Below, one piece after another: positions 52,090-60,432 of a stretch of DNA of 64,000 bases. The first letter of the stretch is position 1. The number at the start of each line of letters is the position of its first letter. Under the pieces are notes generated by a model, which worked only from the letters and a program-made list of their open reading frames with translations, did not search any database and was not told the DNA's origin. Position numbers and translations under genes: made by a program. The DNA is taken from assembly GCA_963976695.1 (NCBI GenBank), contig CAXBMB010000004.1, positions 27,271-91,270 of the forward strand, read 5' to 3'. The DNA comes from CAXBMB01 sp963976695. Its GTDB lineage: Bacteria; Pseudomonadota; Alphaproteobacteria; Kiloniellales; DSM-21159.

Positions 52090-52332
52090 ATGACCACCCA
52101 AGCCTTGGCTCTTGTCGAGCTGCTGAATCACGACCTGTATCGATCCCAGTCAAAAAGCGAGCGCGCAGTGATCGACGCGATGAAAGCATCGGCACGCACT
52201 CATGAAAATGCGATGAAATTAAACAAAACATCGGAGTCGAAGCGCCGTTTGCCGATCCCGGGCCTGATCATCGCCACTTGGCTGCGGGGGTTTTTCCCGA
52301 ACCGGGACAGGGCGACGCCAAACCATGGCTAA
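52090..52332 (+). CDS. Hypothetical 80-residue protein
   Basis: MTTQALALVELLNHDLYRSQ opens a predicted amphipathic helix; Lys/Arg-rich middle; PGLIIATWLRGFFPNRDR near the end is a short hydrophobic segment. GGAG lies 7 nt before the ATG. No family recognised. The surrounding sequence is AT-rich, and it diverges from the LysR gene, so it could be its target. Confidence 0.5.
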   Translation: MTTQALALVELLNHDLYRSQSKSERAVIDAMKASARTHENAMKLNKTSESKRRLPIPGLIIATWLRGFFPNRDRATPNHG

Positions 52333-52474
52333 CGCGCCGACAGATTATCCGCGCCGCCAAGCCGAAGATTGAAAAAATAGCCTATTGGTTATTCAAGAAA
52401 GAATATTTCGAAAAATCTGTCTTCTGAATTATAATAATATGTTTCACCTGATATGCCAGCGTGCGACAGCCGGA

Positions 52475-52532
52475 GCCGTCACGGTCTAAATGGAACCACG
52501 GCGTGATTCCATTTAGACCGATGCGACTCTAG
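52475..52532. repeat. Dispersed palindromic repeat, part A, at the stop of the stress-protein gene
   Basis: GTCACGGTCTAAATGGAACC, ACGGCGTGATTCCATTTAGA, CCGATGCGACTCTAG. The arms GGTCTAAATGGAA/TTCCATTTAGACC are perfect over 13 bp. The CTA at 52529-52531 is the TAG stop of the universal stress protein, so it probably terminates that mRNA. Confidence 0.85.
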
Positions 52533-53371
52533 TGGCTCATCAGCACCGGCACGGTCATGTGGCGCAGAATGTGGTGGGTTACCCCGCCCATGATCACCTC
52601 GCGGATACGGCTGTGGCCATAGCCGCCCATGACCAGCATGTCGGTGCCCTCATCGGCCACGCGCGACAACAAGGAGTCGGCAACCTTCAGTTCGGGAGAG
52701 ACCACGTGCTGGGCCTCGGCCTTGACCCCATGACGGGCCAGAGACAGCGCGATGTCCGCGCCCGGCTGCTCACCATGATCGCCGATCCCAAACTTGGGAT
52801 TGACGCAGAGAATATTCACCGACTTGGCATTCTGCAGGAAGGTCATGGCGTCGCTGGCCGCCCGGGCGGCTTCCCGACTGGCGTCCCACGCCATCATGAT
52901 CTTGCCGCCGAACCCTTTCGGCGCGCCAATATAGGGCACGATCAGGGTGGGGCGGCCCGCGGTGAGCAGGACGTTTTCCACCAGCGCGCCGCCCAAGCTG
53001 GCCGGATCGTCGCGATCATCCTGTCCCATGACGATCAGATCGGCGTAGCGGGCGTGAAGGCTGATGACCTTGAAGATATCCTCGCCCGGCGACAGCGCCG
53101 TACGGCTTTCGTACTTGGTCCCTGCGCTGGCGGCGGCCTTTTCGAAGGCGGCGATGGCGGCTTGCATCTGCTGATCACGCACCGCCCGCTGATCTTCGAG
53201 CGCCTGCGGCGGGATTTGCGCCATTACATATCCGGGCACGACAATGCGCGCCGCAACATAAAGGCCGATAATATGTGCGTCGTAACGCTGTGCAACCTCC
53301 AACGCGGCCGCAACCCGTTTGGCGCAAGACTTGGTGCTGTCCAAGTGCACCAGGATATTTTTGTAGGCCAT
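52529..53371 (-). CDS. Universal stress protein, tandem UspA domains
   Basis: 280 residues, two UspA folds. Domain 1 starts MAYKNILVHLDSTKSCAKRV; domain 2 starts GGKIMMAWDASREAARA and ends VMGGYGHSRIREVIMGGVTHHILRHMTVPVLMSH, the ATP-binding G-x2-G-x9-G motif. Cytoplasmic stress and low-oxygen survival protein of unclear mechanism. The true start is ATG at 53371 rather than the far upstream in-frame one. A perfect FNR box and TATGAG-like -10 precede it, so it is probably induced under low oxygen. Confidence 0.9.
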   Translation of the reverse strand: MAYKNILVHLDSTKSCAKRVAAALEVAQRYDAHIIGLYVAARIVVPGYVMAQIPPQALEDQRAVRDQQMQAAIAAFEKAAASAGTKYESRTALSPGEDIFKVISLHARYADLIVMGQDDRDDPASLGGALVENVLLTAGRPTLIVPYIGAPKGFGGKIMMAWDASREAARAASDAMTFLQNAKSVNILCVNPKFGIGDHGEQPGADIALSLARHGVKAEAQHVVSPELKVADSLLSRVADEGTDMLVMGGYGHSRIREVIMGGVTHHILRHMTVPVLMSH

Positions 53372-53501
53372 TAAAGACGCCTCACTTCTTTTTTGTGTCA
53401 AGGATAGGGAACAAGCAAACAAACAAATTTGAAATACCACTCTGCGGTCAGCCTGGGCTACCACTTTGATCTCATAACACCAGATCCGTGGCGAGCGGTC
53501 A

Positions 53502-53515
53502 TTGATTAACATCAA
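53502..53515. promoter_or_regulatory. FNR/FixK-type box TTGAT-N4-ATCAA
   Basis: TTGATTAACATCAA is an exact FNR/Anr/FixK consensus, 131 bp upstream of the stress-protein start. A TATGAG on the minus strand about 34 bp further down gives class II promoter geometry. Confidence 0.75.
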
Positions 53516-53654
53516 TCCGCCGCCCCCGGTCGCCCCCCGGCGATTACCGCCCGCCAAAGTTTGTCTTCGCCGCTACATCGAACGACGAAACCGGGAATGG
53601 GAATGGGAACCCGAACGGGCCAGGTTGCGCCCCCATTTGGCGGGCCGTCATAGG

Positions 53655-53689
53655 AAAGGGCGCTGCCTAGAGGAAAGCAGCGCCCTTTT
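53655..53689 (-). terminator. Intrinsic terminator of the dipeptide transporter operon
   Basis: AAAGGGCGCTGC / GCAGCGCCCTTT, a perfect 12-bp stem with a 10-base loop, 37 bp after the last ATPase gene. The A/T flanks make it usable in both directions. Confidence 0.8.
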
Positions 53690-53724
53690 GTCCATCGCGG
53701 CGCCAGCGGCAACCGGATATCGTT

Positions 53725-54795
53725 TTAGTCGGCGACGCTCTTGGACATGGCCGAAATCAGTTCCTTCGTCAGGCGGCCCTCCTCGACGGCGTGGCACCGC
53801 ACCTCCCCGGTATTGCTGGCGATCGCCAAAGGCATTTCCTGCTTGCAGCGGTCGTTGGCGAAGGGACAGCGCGGATGGAAGTGGCAACCGCTGGGCGGAT
53901 AAATCGGGCTGGGAACTTCTCCGGCGACCGGAATGCGCTGGCGGCCGGACATCTCCAGATCCGGAATCGCATCCAGCAGCATACGGGTATAGGGATGCTG
54001 CGGGTTGGTGAAAATCTCGCGGGCGTCACCCCACTCCACCAAACGCCCCAGATACATCACCCCAACATAGTCCGAGATGTGGTTCACCACCGCCAGATCG
54101 TGGCTGATGAACAGATAGGTCAGACCAAGATCGCGCTGCAGTTCTTTCATCAGGTTGAGAACCTGCGCCTGCACCGAAACATCCAACGCCGAGGTCGGCT
54201 CGTCGCAGACCAGAAACTCCGGATTGGACGCCAGCGCCCGGGCGATGGAAATCCGCTGGCGCTGCCCGCCGGAGAATTCATGGGGAAATTTCGCGCCGTC
54301 CTTGGCGGAAAGACGCACCTGCTCCAGCAGTTCGCCGACCCGCTTGAGCACCTTCCGATTGTCGGCGATGAGCCGATGGGTGCGAATCGGCTCGGCGATG
54401 ATGTCGGCGACCCGCCAGCGCGGGTTCAGGCTGGCAAAGGGGTCCTGGAAGATCATCTGCATACGCTTGCGGATCGGCTCCAATTCCCGGCGCGACGACA
54501 GCGACGAGGTTTCCACCCCGTCGAAATCCACCCGCCCCGCGGTCGGGTTGTAAAGTCCCACCACCAGGCGCGCCACTGTCGACTTGCCGCAGCCCGACTC
54601 GCCAACCAGGGAAAAGGTTTTCCCGGCCGGAATCTCGAAATCAATCCCTTCCACCGCCTTCAGCATCAACTTCGGCGCGCCTTGCAGCATCCGATTGAGA
54701 AAAGGCGGCGAAACATCGAAATGCTTGGTCAGGTTCTGAACCCGAACCAGCGGGGGTTTGGCCGTCTCAGCCATTTTTTGCGCCGCGTTAGTCAT
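53725..54795 (-). CDS. Dipeptide/oligopeptide ABC transporter ATPase, DppF/OppF type
   Basis: 356 residues. Walker A GESGCGKST, Q-loop MIFQDPFASLNPRW, signature FSGGQRQRISIARAL, Walker B FLVCDEPTSALD and the H-loop FISHDLAV are all intact. C-terminal oligopeptide-type extension with Cys cluster (CHFHPRCPFANDRCKQEMP). Energises uptake through the two adjacent permeases. Start overlaps the end of the preceding ATPase gene by 8 bp. Confidence 0.93.
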   Translation of the reverse strand: MTNAAQKMAETAKPPLVRVQNLTKHFDVSPPFLNRMLQGAPKLMLKAVEGIDFEIPAGKTFSLVGESGCGKSTVARLVVGLYNPTAGRVDFDGVETSSLSSRRELEPIRKRMQMIFQDPFASLNPRWRVADIIAEPIRTHRLIADNRKVLKRVGELLEQVRLSAKDGAKFPHEFSGGQRQRISIARALASNPEFLVCDEPTSALDVSVQAQVLNLMKELQRDLGLTYLFISHDLAVVNHISDYVGVMYLGRLVEWGDAREIFTNPQHPYTRMLLDAIPDLEMSGRQRIPVAGEVPSPIYPPSGCHFHPRCPFANDRCKQEMPLAIASNTGEVRCHAVEEGRLTKELISAMSKSVAD

Positions 54796-55792
54796 TTTTC
54801 ACGCTCCCTTCGGCTTGAGAGGCTTTGTCATAGAGCCAGCAAGAGACATCGGTATCGTTCACACGCTGCAGGTCCGGCCGTTCCACCAGACAGCGGTCGA
54901 AGACCTTCGGGCAGCGGGGATTGAACGCACAGCCCCGTGGAATTTCCGTCAAGCGCGGCATGGAGCCATCGATCTGGGTCAAGCGTTCCTCTTGATGCCC
55001 GATGATCGGGATGGAGCCCATCAGGCCATGGGTGTAGGGGTGCTTGGCTTCCTTGATGACTTGGCGAACCGGGCCGATCTCGGCCAGGCGGCCGGCGTAC
55101 ATCACCGCCACCCGGTCGGCGGTTTCCGCGATCACCCCCATGTCGTGGGTGATCAGCATGACGGCGGCGCCATGCTCCCTGCACAGCTTCTTCAGCAGTT
55201 TGATGATCTGCGCCTGAATGGAAACGTCAAGCGCGGTGGTGGGCTCGTCGGCAATCACCAGCTTTGGGTTGGCGCAGAGCGCCAGGGCGATCACCACACG
55301 CTGGCGCATACCGCCGGAGAACTGGTGCGGATATTGATCCACCCGCTGCTTCGGCGAGGGAATTCCCACCTCGGACAACAGCTCGATGGCGCGGGCCCGC
55401 GCCTGGGCATCGGTGAGGTTGCTGTGGGTTAGGATGGTCTCGGACAGTTGGCGTCCGATCGTATAGAGCGGGTTCAAGGAGGTCAGCGGGTCCTGAAAGA
55501 CCATGCCGATTTCCTTGCCCCGGATCTGCCGCATGTCCCGGTAGCTGAGATTGTCGATCCGCCGACCGTTGAGCAGCACCTGCCCGCCGGCTATCCGCCC
55601 AGGGGCGTCCAGCAGGCCAATGATCGCCGAGCCGGTCAGGGACTTGCCCGCGCCCGACTCGCCAACGACGCCCAGCACCTCGCCTTCCTTGATATCGAAA
55701 GACACCTGGTCAACGGCGGTCAAGGTGCCGCGCCGGGTCGGGAACTCAATGACCAGGTCTTTAACCTGGAGAAGGGGTATGTTTTCGGTCAT
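54788..55792 (-). CDS. Dipeptide/oligopeptide ABC transporter ATPase, DppD/OppD type
   Basis: 334 residues. Walker A GESGAGKSLT, signature FSGGMRQRVVIALAL, Walker B LVIADEPTTALD, H-loop LITHDMGV and the C-terminal CAFNPRCPKVFDRCLVERP Cys motif of DppD. Pairs with the DppF-type subunit. ATG at 55792 touches the permease stop, so the operon is tightly coupled. Confidence 0.93.
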   Translation of the reverse strand: MTENIPLLQVKDLVIEFPTRRGTLTAVDQVSFDIKEGEVLGVVGESGAGKSLTGSAIIGLLDAPGRIAGGQVLLNGRRIDNLSYRDMRQIRGKEIGMVFQDPLTSLNPLYTIGRQLSETILTHSNLTDAQARARAIELLSEVGIPSPKQRVDQYPHQFSGGMRQRVVIALALCANPKLVIADEPTTALDVSIQAQIIKLLKKLCREHGAAVMLITHDMGVIAETADRVAVMYAGRLAEIGPVRQVIKEAKHPYTHGLMGSIPIIGHQEERLTQIDGSMPRLTEIPRGCAFNPRCPKVFDRCLVERPDLQRVNDTDVSCWLYDKASQAEGSVKND

Positions 55793-56757
55793 CAGCGCAA
55801 CTTCGGATTAAGGGCGTCGCGTAACCAGTCGCCCAGGAGGTTCACAGCAAGGACGAGGAGCACCAAGGCGACGCCCGGGAAAATCGACATCCACCATTCT
55901 CCCGAGAACAGGAAGTCGTTGCCAATTCGGATCAGCGTTCCCAGCGAGGGGCGGGTTACCGGCACCCCGACACCAAGGAACGACAAGGTTGCTTCGGTCA
56001 GAATGGCGATCGCCAGGCTCAAGGTCGAGATTACCAGCACCGGTCCCATCACATTGGGCAACACGTGCCGCAGCATGATGCGAATCGGGTGCACCCCGAT
56101 CACTCTGGCGGCCTGGACGTATTCCTTGTTCCGCTCCACCAGCGTCGAGCCGCGCACCGTCCGGGCGAAGTTGACCCACAGCGATGCGCCGATGGCCAGC
56201 ACCATCACATAGATCTTGACCTCCTGGTGAACGTCGCGGGGCAGGATCGTCGCCACGATGCCATCGATCAGCAGGGCGATGAGAATCGCTGGAAAGGTCA
56301 GCTGGACATCGGCGATCCGCATGATCACCGCATCGACGCGCCCGCCCAGATAGCCGCTCAGCAGTCCGAGAATCGTTCCCACCACCGCAGCGAAGGTCAC
56401 CGACAGCACGCCCACCAGCAGCGAGATCTGCATGCCGAACATGATCGAGGAAAAGATATCCCGGCCCTGTTCATCGGTTCCCAACAGAAAGCGCGTGCTT
56501 CCGCCGTCCTCCCAGGCCGGTGGATAGAAGGCGTCGCTCAAGGTCAGACTTTTGATGTCCATCGTGTTGTGCGGCGCCAGCCACAAGGCAAAGACCGACG
56601 CCGAAACCATGATAAAAGTCACGACAAAGGCGGCGATCGTCACCGGGGACTTGCGAAAGCTGTAAAATACGTCGGAGTCGAAAAATCGCTTTATCGAGTC
56701 GACCAGGCGCCCGCCCAGGGAGGTCGAAACGCCGATCTGTTCAGTTGTTTCAGCCAC
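55792..56757 (-). CDS. ABC transporter permease, DppC type
   Basis: 321 residues. LLGTDEQGRDIFSSIMFGMQISLLVG is the DppC signature, and LVERNKEYVQAARVIGVHPIRIMLRHVLPN the ATPase-contact loop. The GTG given has AGAGGA 6 nt before it; an ATG five codons earlier overlaps the preceding gene's stop (ATGA) and is an alternative. Inner membrane, partner of the DppB-type permease. Confidence 0.92.
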   Translation of the reverse strand: MAETTEQIGVSTSLGGRLVDSIKRFFDSDVFYSFRKSPVTIAAFVVTFIMVSASVFALWLAPHNTMDIKSLTLSDAFYPPAWEDGGSTRFLLGTDEQGRDIFSSIMFGMQISLLVGVLSVTFAAVVGTILGLLSGYLGGRVDAVIMRIADVQLTFPAILIALLIDGIVATILPRDVHQEVKIYVMVLAIGASLWVNFARTVRGSTLVERNKEYVQAARVIGVHPIRIMLRHVLPNVMGPVLVISTLSLAIAILTEATLSFLGVGVPVTRPSLGTLIRIGNDFLFSGEWWMSIFPGVALVLLVLAVNLLGDWLRDALNPKLR

Positions 56758-56768
56758 GATGTTTCCTC

Positions 56769-57752
56769 TCAATGGGCAGACTTGCCATGATCGCTGCGCA
56801 AGCGCGGATCCACGGCGTAGTAAAGCAGGTCGACGATCAGGTTGATCACCACAAAAAACAGCGCGATCAGCACCAGATAGGTGGACATCACCGGAATATC
56901 GACGAACTGAATGGCCTGAAGGATCAGCAGGCCCATGCCCGGCCAGGCGAAAACCGTCTCGGTGATGATCGAAAAGGCCAGCAGCGAACCGATCTGCAGT
57001 CCCATGATGGTGATCACCGGCACCAAGGTGTTCTTCAAGGCGTGGCCGTAGTTGATCGCCTGATCCCTGAGGCCGCGGGCGCGGGCGAACTTGATGTAGT
57101 CGGTGCGCAGCACCTCAAGCATTTCCGCCCTCACCAGGCGCATGATCAGGGTCAATTGGAACATCGCCAGGGTGATGGCGGGCATGATCATATGGGTCCA
57201 GCCCTTGACCGTGAGAAACGAGGTTTCCCATCCCCCGATATCGACCGTTCCGCTGCGCCCGAAGGTTGGCAACCAATTGAGATAAACGCCAAAAAACAGG
57301 ATCAGTAGGATCCCGATCAAGAAGGTCGGCAGGGAGATTCCCATCAGGGACACGGTTAGGAATATTTTACTTATCCAGGAATCGCGATTCAACCCGGTGT
57401 ACACCCCCATTGGCACACCGACAGCCAACGCCAGGATCGCGCTGACGAAAACCAGTTCCAAGGTTGCGGGAAGCCGGTCCTTCAGCACGTCTTCCACCGG
57501 CATACCCATGCGGTATGACTGGCCAAAGTTACCTTGGACGGTGTTGGCGACAAACTTGACGAACTGCAGCGGAATGGGGTCGTTCAATCCGAGTATTTCC
57601 CGCAGGACTTCGCGCTGCTCGTCCGTCGCGTCTTGGCCCACCATGTTGTTGATGGGATCGCCGACGAACTGGAACAGCGCAAAGGCCACGAAGGCCACCG
57701 TCAACATGACGATGATAGCCTGGAAAAGTCGTTGGACTATGAAGGCAAACAT
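56769..57752 (-). CDS. ABC transporter permease, DppB type
   Basis: 327 residues with about six helices. MFAFIVQRLFQAIIVMLTVAFVAFALFQFVGDP is the DppB start; MLEVLRTDYIKFARARGLRDQAINYGHALKN is the cytoplasmic coupling loop. First of four transport genes after a 360-bp gap and a hairpin that follow the binding-protein gene. Confidence 0.92.
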   Translation of the reverse strand: MFAFIVQRLFQAIIVMLTVAFVAFALFQFVGDPINNMVGQDATDEQREVLREILGLNDPIPLQFVKFVANTVQGNFGQSYRMGMPVEDVLKDRLPATLELVFVSAILALAVGVPMGVYTGLNRDSWISKIFLTVSLMGISLPTFLIGILLILFFGVYLNWLPTFGRSGTVDIGGWETSFLTVKGWTHMIMPAITLAMFQLTLIMRLVRAEMLEVLRTDYIKFARARGLRDQAINYGHALKNTLVPVITIMGLQIGSLLAFSIITETVFAWPGMGLLILQAIQFVDIPVMSTYLVLIALFFVVINLIVDLLYYAVDPRLRSDHGKSAH

Positions 57753-57824
57753 TTCGGGGGCTCTGGCCTTATTCTAAAGCGTGATGGGTTCGGGTTCCCC
57801 GGTCGGGGTCAAGCTGAACGCTGA

Positions 57825-57912
57825 ATCACCCTCTACTCTTTTGGTTGGAGAGCAACCTGTTTCGAACAAATTGATCACCTGGTGAGTGGATTTGACCGGA
57901 TGGCGCTCTAGC
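57825..57912. repeat. Degenerate copy of the dispersed A-B repeat
   Basis: Minus strand: CTAGAGCGCCATCCGGTCAA, TCACCAGGTGATC and TAGAGGGTGATTCAGCG. The outer B edge TAGAGGGTGATTCA is identical to other copies; the interior is diverged. Confidence 0.45.
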
Positions 57913-58057
57913 AGCAATTCTGTCAACTCCCGGCAGCGGCTGCTGTCGCAGTCCGCGGTGACACGGTCTTTTGCGCGGCGAGACCAGGGATTTGGGAGAG
58001 AAAACCCAGGAAGAACGCCCCTCGGGGACAATCCTCGGCGGCCGCAAGGAAGGAGCA

Positions 58058-58091
58058 GAAAAACGGCGGCCCGGATGCAGGCATCCGGGCC
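58058..58091 (-). terminator. Hairpin-plus-T-run after the binding-protein gene (attenuator)
   Basis: GGCCCGGATGC/GCATCCGGGCC perfect 11-bp stem with AG loop, followed on the minus strand by GGCCGTTTTTCTG-type sequence. Probably lets the binding protein be made in excess over the membrane and ATPase subunits. Confidence 0.75.
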
Positions 58092-58114
58092 GGTCTCAAT
58101 CCCGCTTATGGGAT

Positions 58115-59710
58115 TTATTTCATAACCACGTAGCGCAGGTCGACGTCGTTGAACGGACGCTGCCAAACCTTCTCGATCGTGTCGGTGCGCACACCCCAGG
58201 CCAGCGCTTGCTGGTGCAGCGGAATGTGACCGACGTCATCCTTGTGGATCTTGAAAGCTTCGCGGATCAACTCGTTCCGCTTGGTTTCGTCCATCTCGGT
58301 TTCGATCATGGTGGTCAGCTCTTCAACCCGTGGGTTGCTGTAGCGGCCGGAGTTCCAAGTTCCCCGCCCGGCGCCGTTCAAGGTCATCAACTGCGTCAAA
58401 GGATTCAACGCGTCGTAGGAACCCGGCGTCCAACCCAGCATATAGAAGCTGGTGTTGTAGTTCTGGGCCTTGCCGATCTTGTTGAAGTGCAGCGACTTGG
58501 TCTGCGCATTCAAGGTAACGTTGATGCCGATACGCTCCAACATCGGCACCACGGCGGTGCAGATGGCTTCGTCGTTCACGTAGCGATCGTTGGGGCAGTC
58601 GAAGGTAACCGGGAACCCATCGGCATAACCGGCCTCGGCCAACAGCGTCTTGGCGCCTTCCGGATCAAAGGGCATGCGGTCTTCGTTCATGTCCTTCTGG
58701 AAACCGTTGATTCCCTCGGCGATCATCAGCGCGGTTGGCTTGGCGGCGCCGCGCATCACGACGCGCTTGATGGCGTTGATGTCGATGGCCTTCATGAAGG
58801 CCTCGCGCACCCGCACGTCCTTGAAGGGGTTTTTTCCAGACCCCGGCATGTCGAGCAGTTCGTCGCGTTGCTGGTCAAAGCCCAGGAAAATCGTCCGCAA
58901 CTCAGGGCCCTGCATGGCTTCCGTGTTGGGGTCGCTGTTCAGGCGCCGCACGTCTTGCAGCGGCACCGGATACATCAGATCGATTTCGCCAGACAACAGC
59001 GCCGCCACCCGGGTGGCGTCATTGGGAATAGGGGTGAAGACGATCTTGTCGACATTGTTGCTCTTCAGCGAGTCAGCGTCCCAATAGGTCTCGCTGGGTT
59101 CGAGCACAATGCGGTTGTCCTGCACCCATTCGATCAACTTGTAAGGACCGGTGCCGTTGGCTTCATTGAAAGCCGTGGAGCCCGCCACATCGACGATTTC
59201 AAACGCGCCGGCGGCTTCGGTGGTCTCCTTATCGACGATAAAGAAGTTGGGCATGTTGAGCATCAGGATCGGATCGGGACCCTTGGTGACGATATCGACG
59301 GTGTAGTCGTCGATCTTCTTGACGTCCTCGACAGTGGCCAAAACAAAGGCCATGGAGGACGTTTCCTGCCGCTGGCGCTTGAAGGAATAAACCACGTCAT
59401 CGGCATTGAAAGGCTTGCCGTTGTGGAAAACCACCCCTTCGCGCAGCTTGAAGCGCCAGGTCAGGTCGTCGCGCTTTTCCCAGCTCACCGCCAGGTCAGG
59501 AACGATGGAAAGATCAGGTTTGCGATGAACCAAGGCACCATAGATATTGCTCTTCATGGTGTTGGTCGGGCCCTCATTGTTGGCATGAGGATCGAGCCCA
59601 AGAATATCGCCTGTGGTGGCATAGCGGAAAGTTTTGGCATCTGCCATGCCGGCGAAAGAAAGCAGCGCTACCGAGGCAGCCGCAGCCAGCAATCCCAAAC
59701 GAAGACGCAT
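58115..59710 (-). CDS. Dipeptide-type ABC transporter periplasmic binding protein (SBP family 5)
   Basis: 531 residues. Signal peptide MRLRLGLLAAAASVALLSFA ending AGMADA. KTFRYATTGDILGLDPHANNEG, WRFKLREGVVFHNGKPFNADDVVYSF, ALLSGEIDLMYPVPLQD and VREAFMKAIDINAIKRVVM are the family 5 blocks. AGGGAG 7 nt before the ATG at 59710; a longer open frame is not used. Head of a complete importer with two permeases and two ATPases; nearby amidohydrolase and oligoendopeptidase favour peptides as ligands. Confidence 0.93.
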   Translation of the reverse strand: MRLRLGLLAAAASVALLSFAGMADAKTFRYATTGDILGLDPHANNEGPTNTMKSNIYGALVHRKPDLSIVPDLAVSWEKRDDLTWRFKLREGVVFHNGKPFNADDVVYSFKRQRQETSSMAFVLATVEDVKKIDDYTVDIVTKGPDPILMLNMPNFFIVDKETTEAAGAFEIVDVAGSTAFNEANGTGPYKLIEWVQDNRIVLEPSETYWDADSLKSNNVDKIVFTPIPNDATRVAALLSGEIDLMYPVPLQDVRRLNSDPNTEAMQGPELRTIFLGFDQQRDELLDMPGSGKNPFKDVRVREAFMKAIDINAIKRVVMRGAAKPTALMIAEGINGFQKDMNEDRMPFDPEGAKTLLAEAGYADGFPVTFDCPNDRYVNDEAICTAVVPMLERIGINVTLNAQTKSLHFNKIGKAQNYNTSFYMLGWTPGSYDALNPLTQLMTLNGAGRGTWNSGRYSNPRVEELTTMIETEMDETKRNELIREAFKIHKDDVGHIPLHQQALAWGVRTDTIEKVWQRPFNDVDLRYVVMK

Positions 59711-60428
59711 GATAGTCTCCCTGTTGTATAGTTGACCGACCCAAGAAGGGTCACTGTTCGTCCCCCTTTTTGCGCGCCTGGATTGACGTCCAGTTTGAAA
59801 CAGATTGGGGGCCCCCATCTCATTCGCGCATAACTGTGAAACAGCCTTCTTGCGCTTACAAGTGTTTTCCAGCACCCCTCCGCGCGGCGAAGGACGGGCA
59901 AGCATAGGGTCGCGGATCGGCGAAGAACACCCTCTTTTTATTAAAGTGTCGCCCCGGCCCTGCTCGCCTCATCCTATAACTAAAACGCATAATTGGATGC
60001 GCCCGAAAAAATTCGCCGTTAATGAAAGATTTCTGCAAAATAGCGCTATAAAATAGCCGGTTTTTCAGAGAATAAGATAGAAAAGCGCGCTGAGGTCGGG
60101 TTCAATTCTGAACATTGCCAGCGGTCATAAGTCTATTGAGATGGACATACTGTGGATAAATTCAGGGAATTATCGCATAGCTGCCGCAAATTTCACCTCA
60201 GATCGGTCCAAAACAGCCTGACCTATGCGCAAATAACATTGTTGTTTTGCCCGTGCGGACGCAACTTCGACCGGCCAATCACGGGTGTGCGCCGGCTTGG
60301 AGGCGGATCGGTGTAAAGCCAATCACGACGGGATCGCGTTCAAGCCGATCCGCCTCTTATCAATCCGGCAGCGGGTGCGTGACGACAGAGACGGCGCGCC
60401 AAGCACTGCTTTTTCCGCCGGTCGCCCG
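59711..60428. other. Long AT-rich intergenic region with a repeat element
   Basis: Upstream control region of the dipeptide operon. AT-rich from 59930 to 60250, with a single TGTGGATAA (60151-60159), and a dispersed A-B repeat at the far end (60302-60432). No gene supported. Confidence 0.5.
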
Positions 60429-60432
60429 CTAG
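60302..60432. repeat. Dispersed bipartite palindromic repeat (A + linker + B) at the amidohydrolase stop
   Basis: Part A GGCGGATCGGTGTAAAGCCA...GCGTTCAAGCCGATCCGCC, linker TCTTATCAATCCGGCAG, part B GTGACGACAGAGACGGCGCG to GTCGCCCGCTAG. The CTA at 60429-60431 is the TAG stop of the amidohydrolase gene. Confidence 0.75.

Larger units (their letters stand above)
53372..53724. other. Intergenic region: stress-protein promoter and dpp-type operon terminator
   Basis: Holds the FNR box near its middle and a terminator hairpin at 53655-53689. The remaining sequence shows no gene. Confidence 0.5.
57753..58114. other. Gap between binding-protein and permease genes
   Basis: Contains a terminator-like hairpin close to the binding-protein stop (58068-58091) and a degenerate copy of the dispersed repeat (57825-57912). 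No gene. Confidence 0.5.

Noticed and set aside
60151..60159. Perfect DnaA box (TGTGGATAA) in an AT-rich gap, with another (TTATCCACA) at 2813-2821
   Set aside because: Single isolated boxes, one of them inside a coding region; no cluster and no dnaA, dnaN or parA genes nearby, so no origin is claimed.
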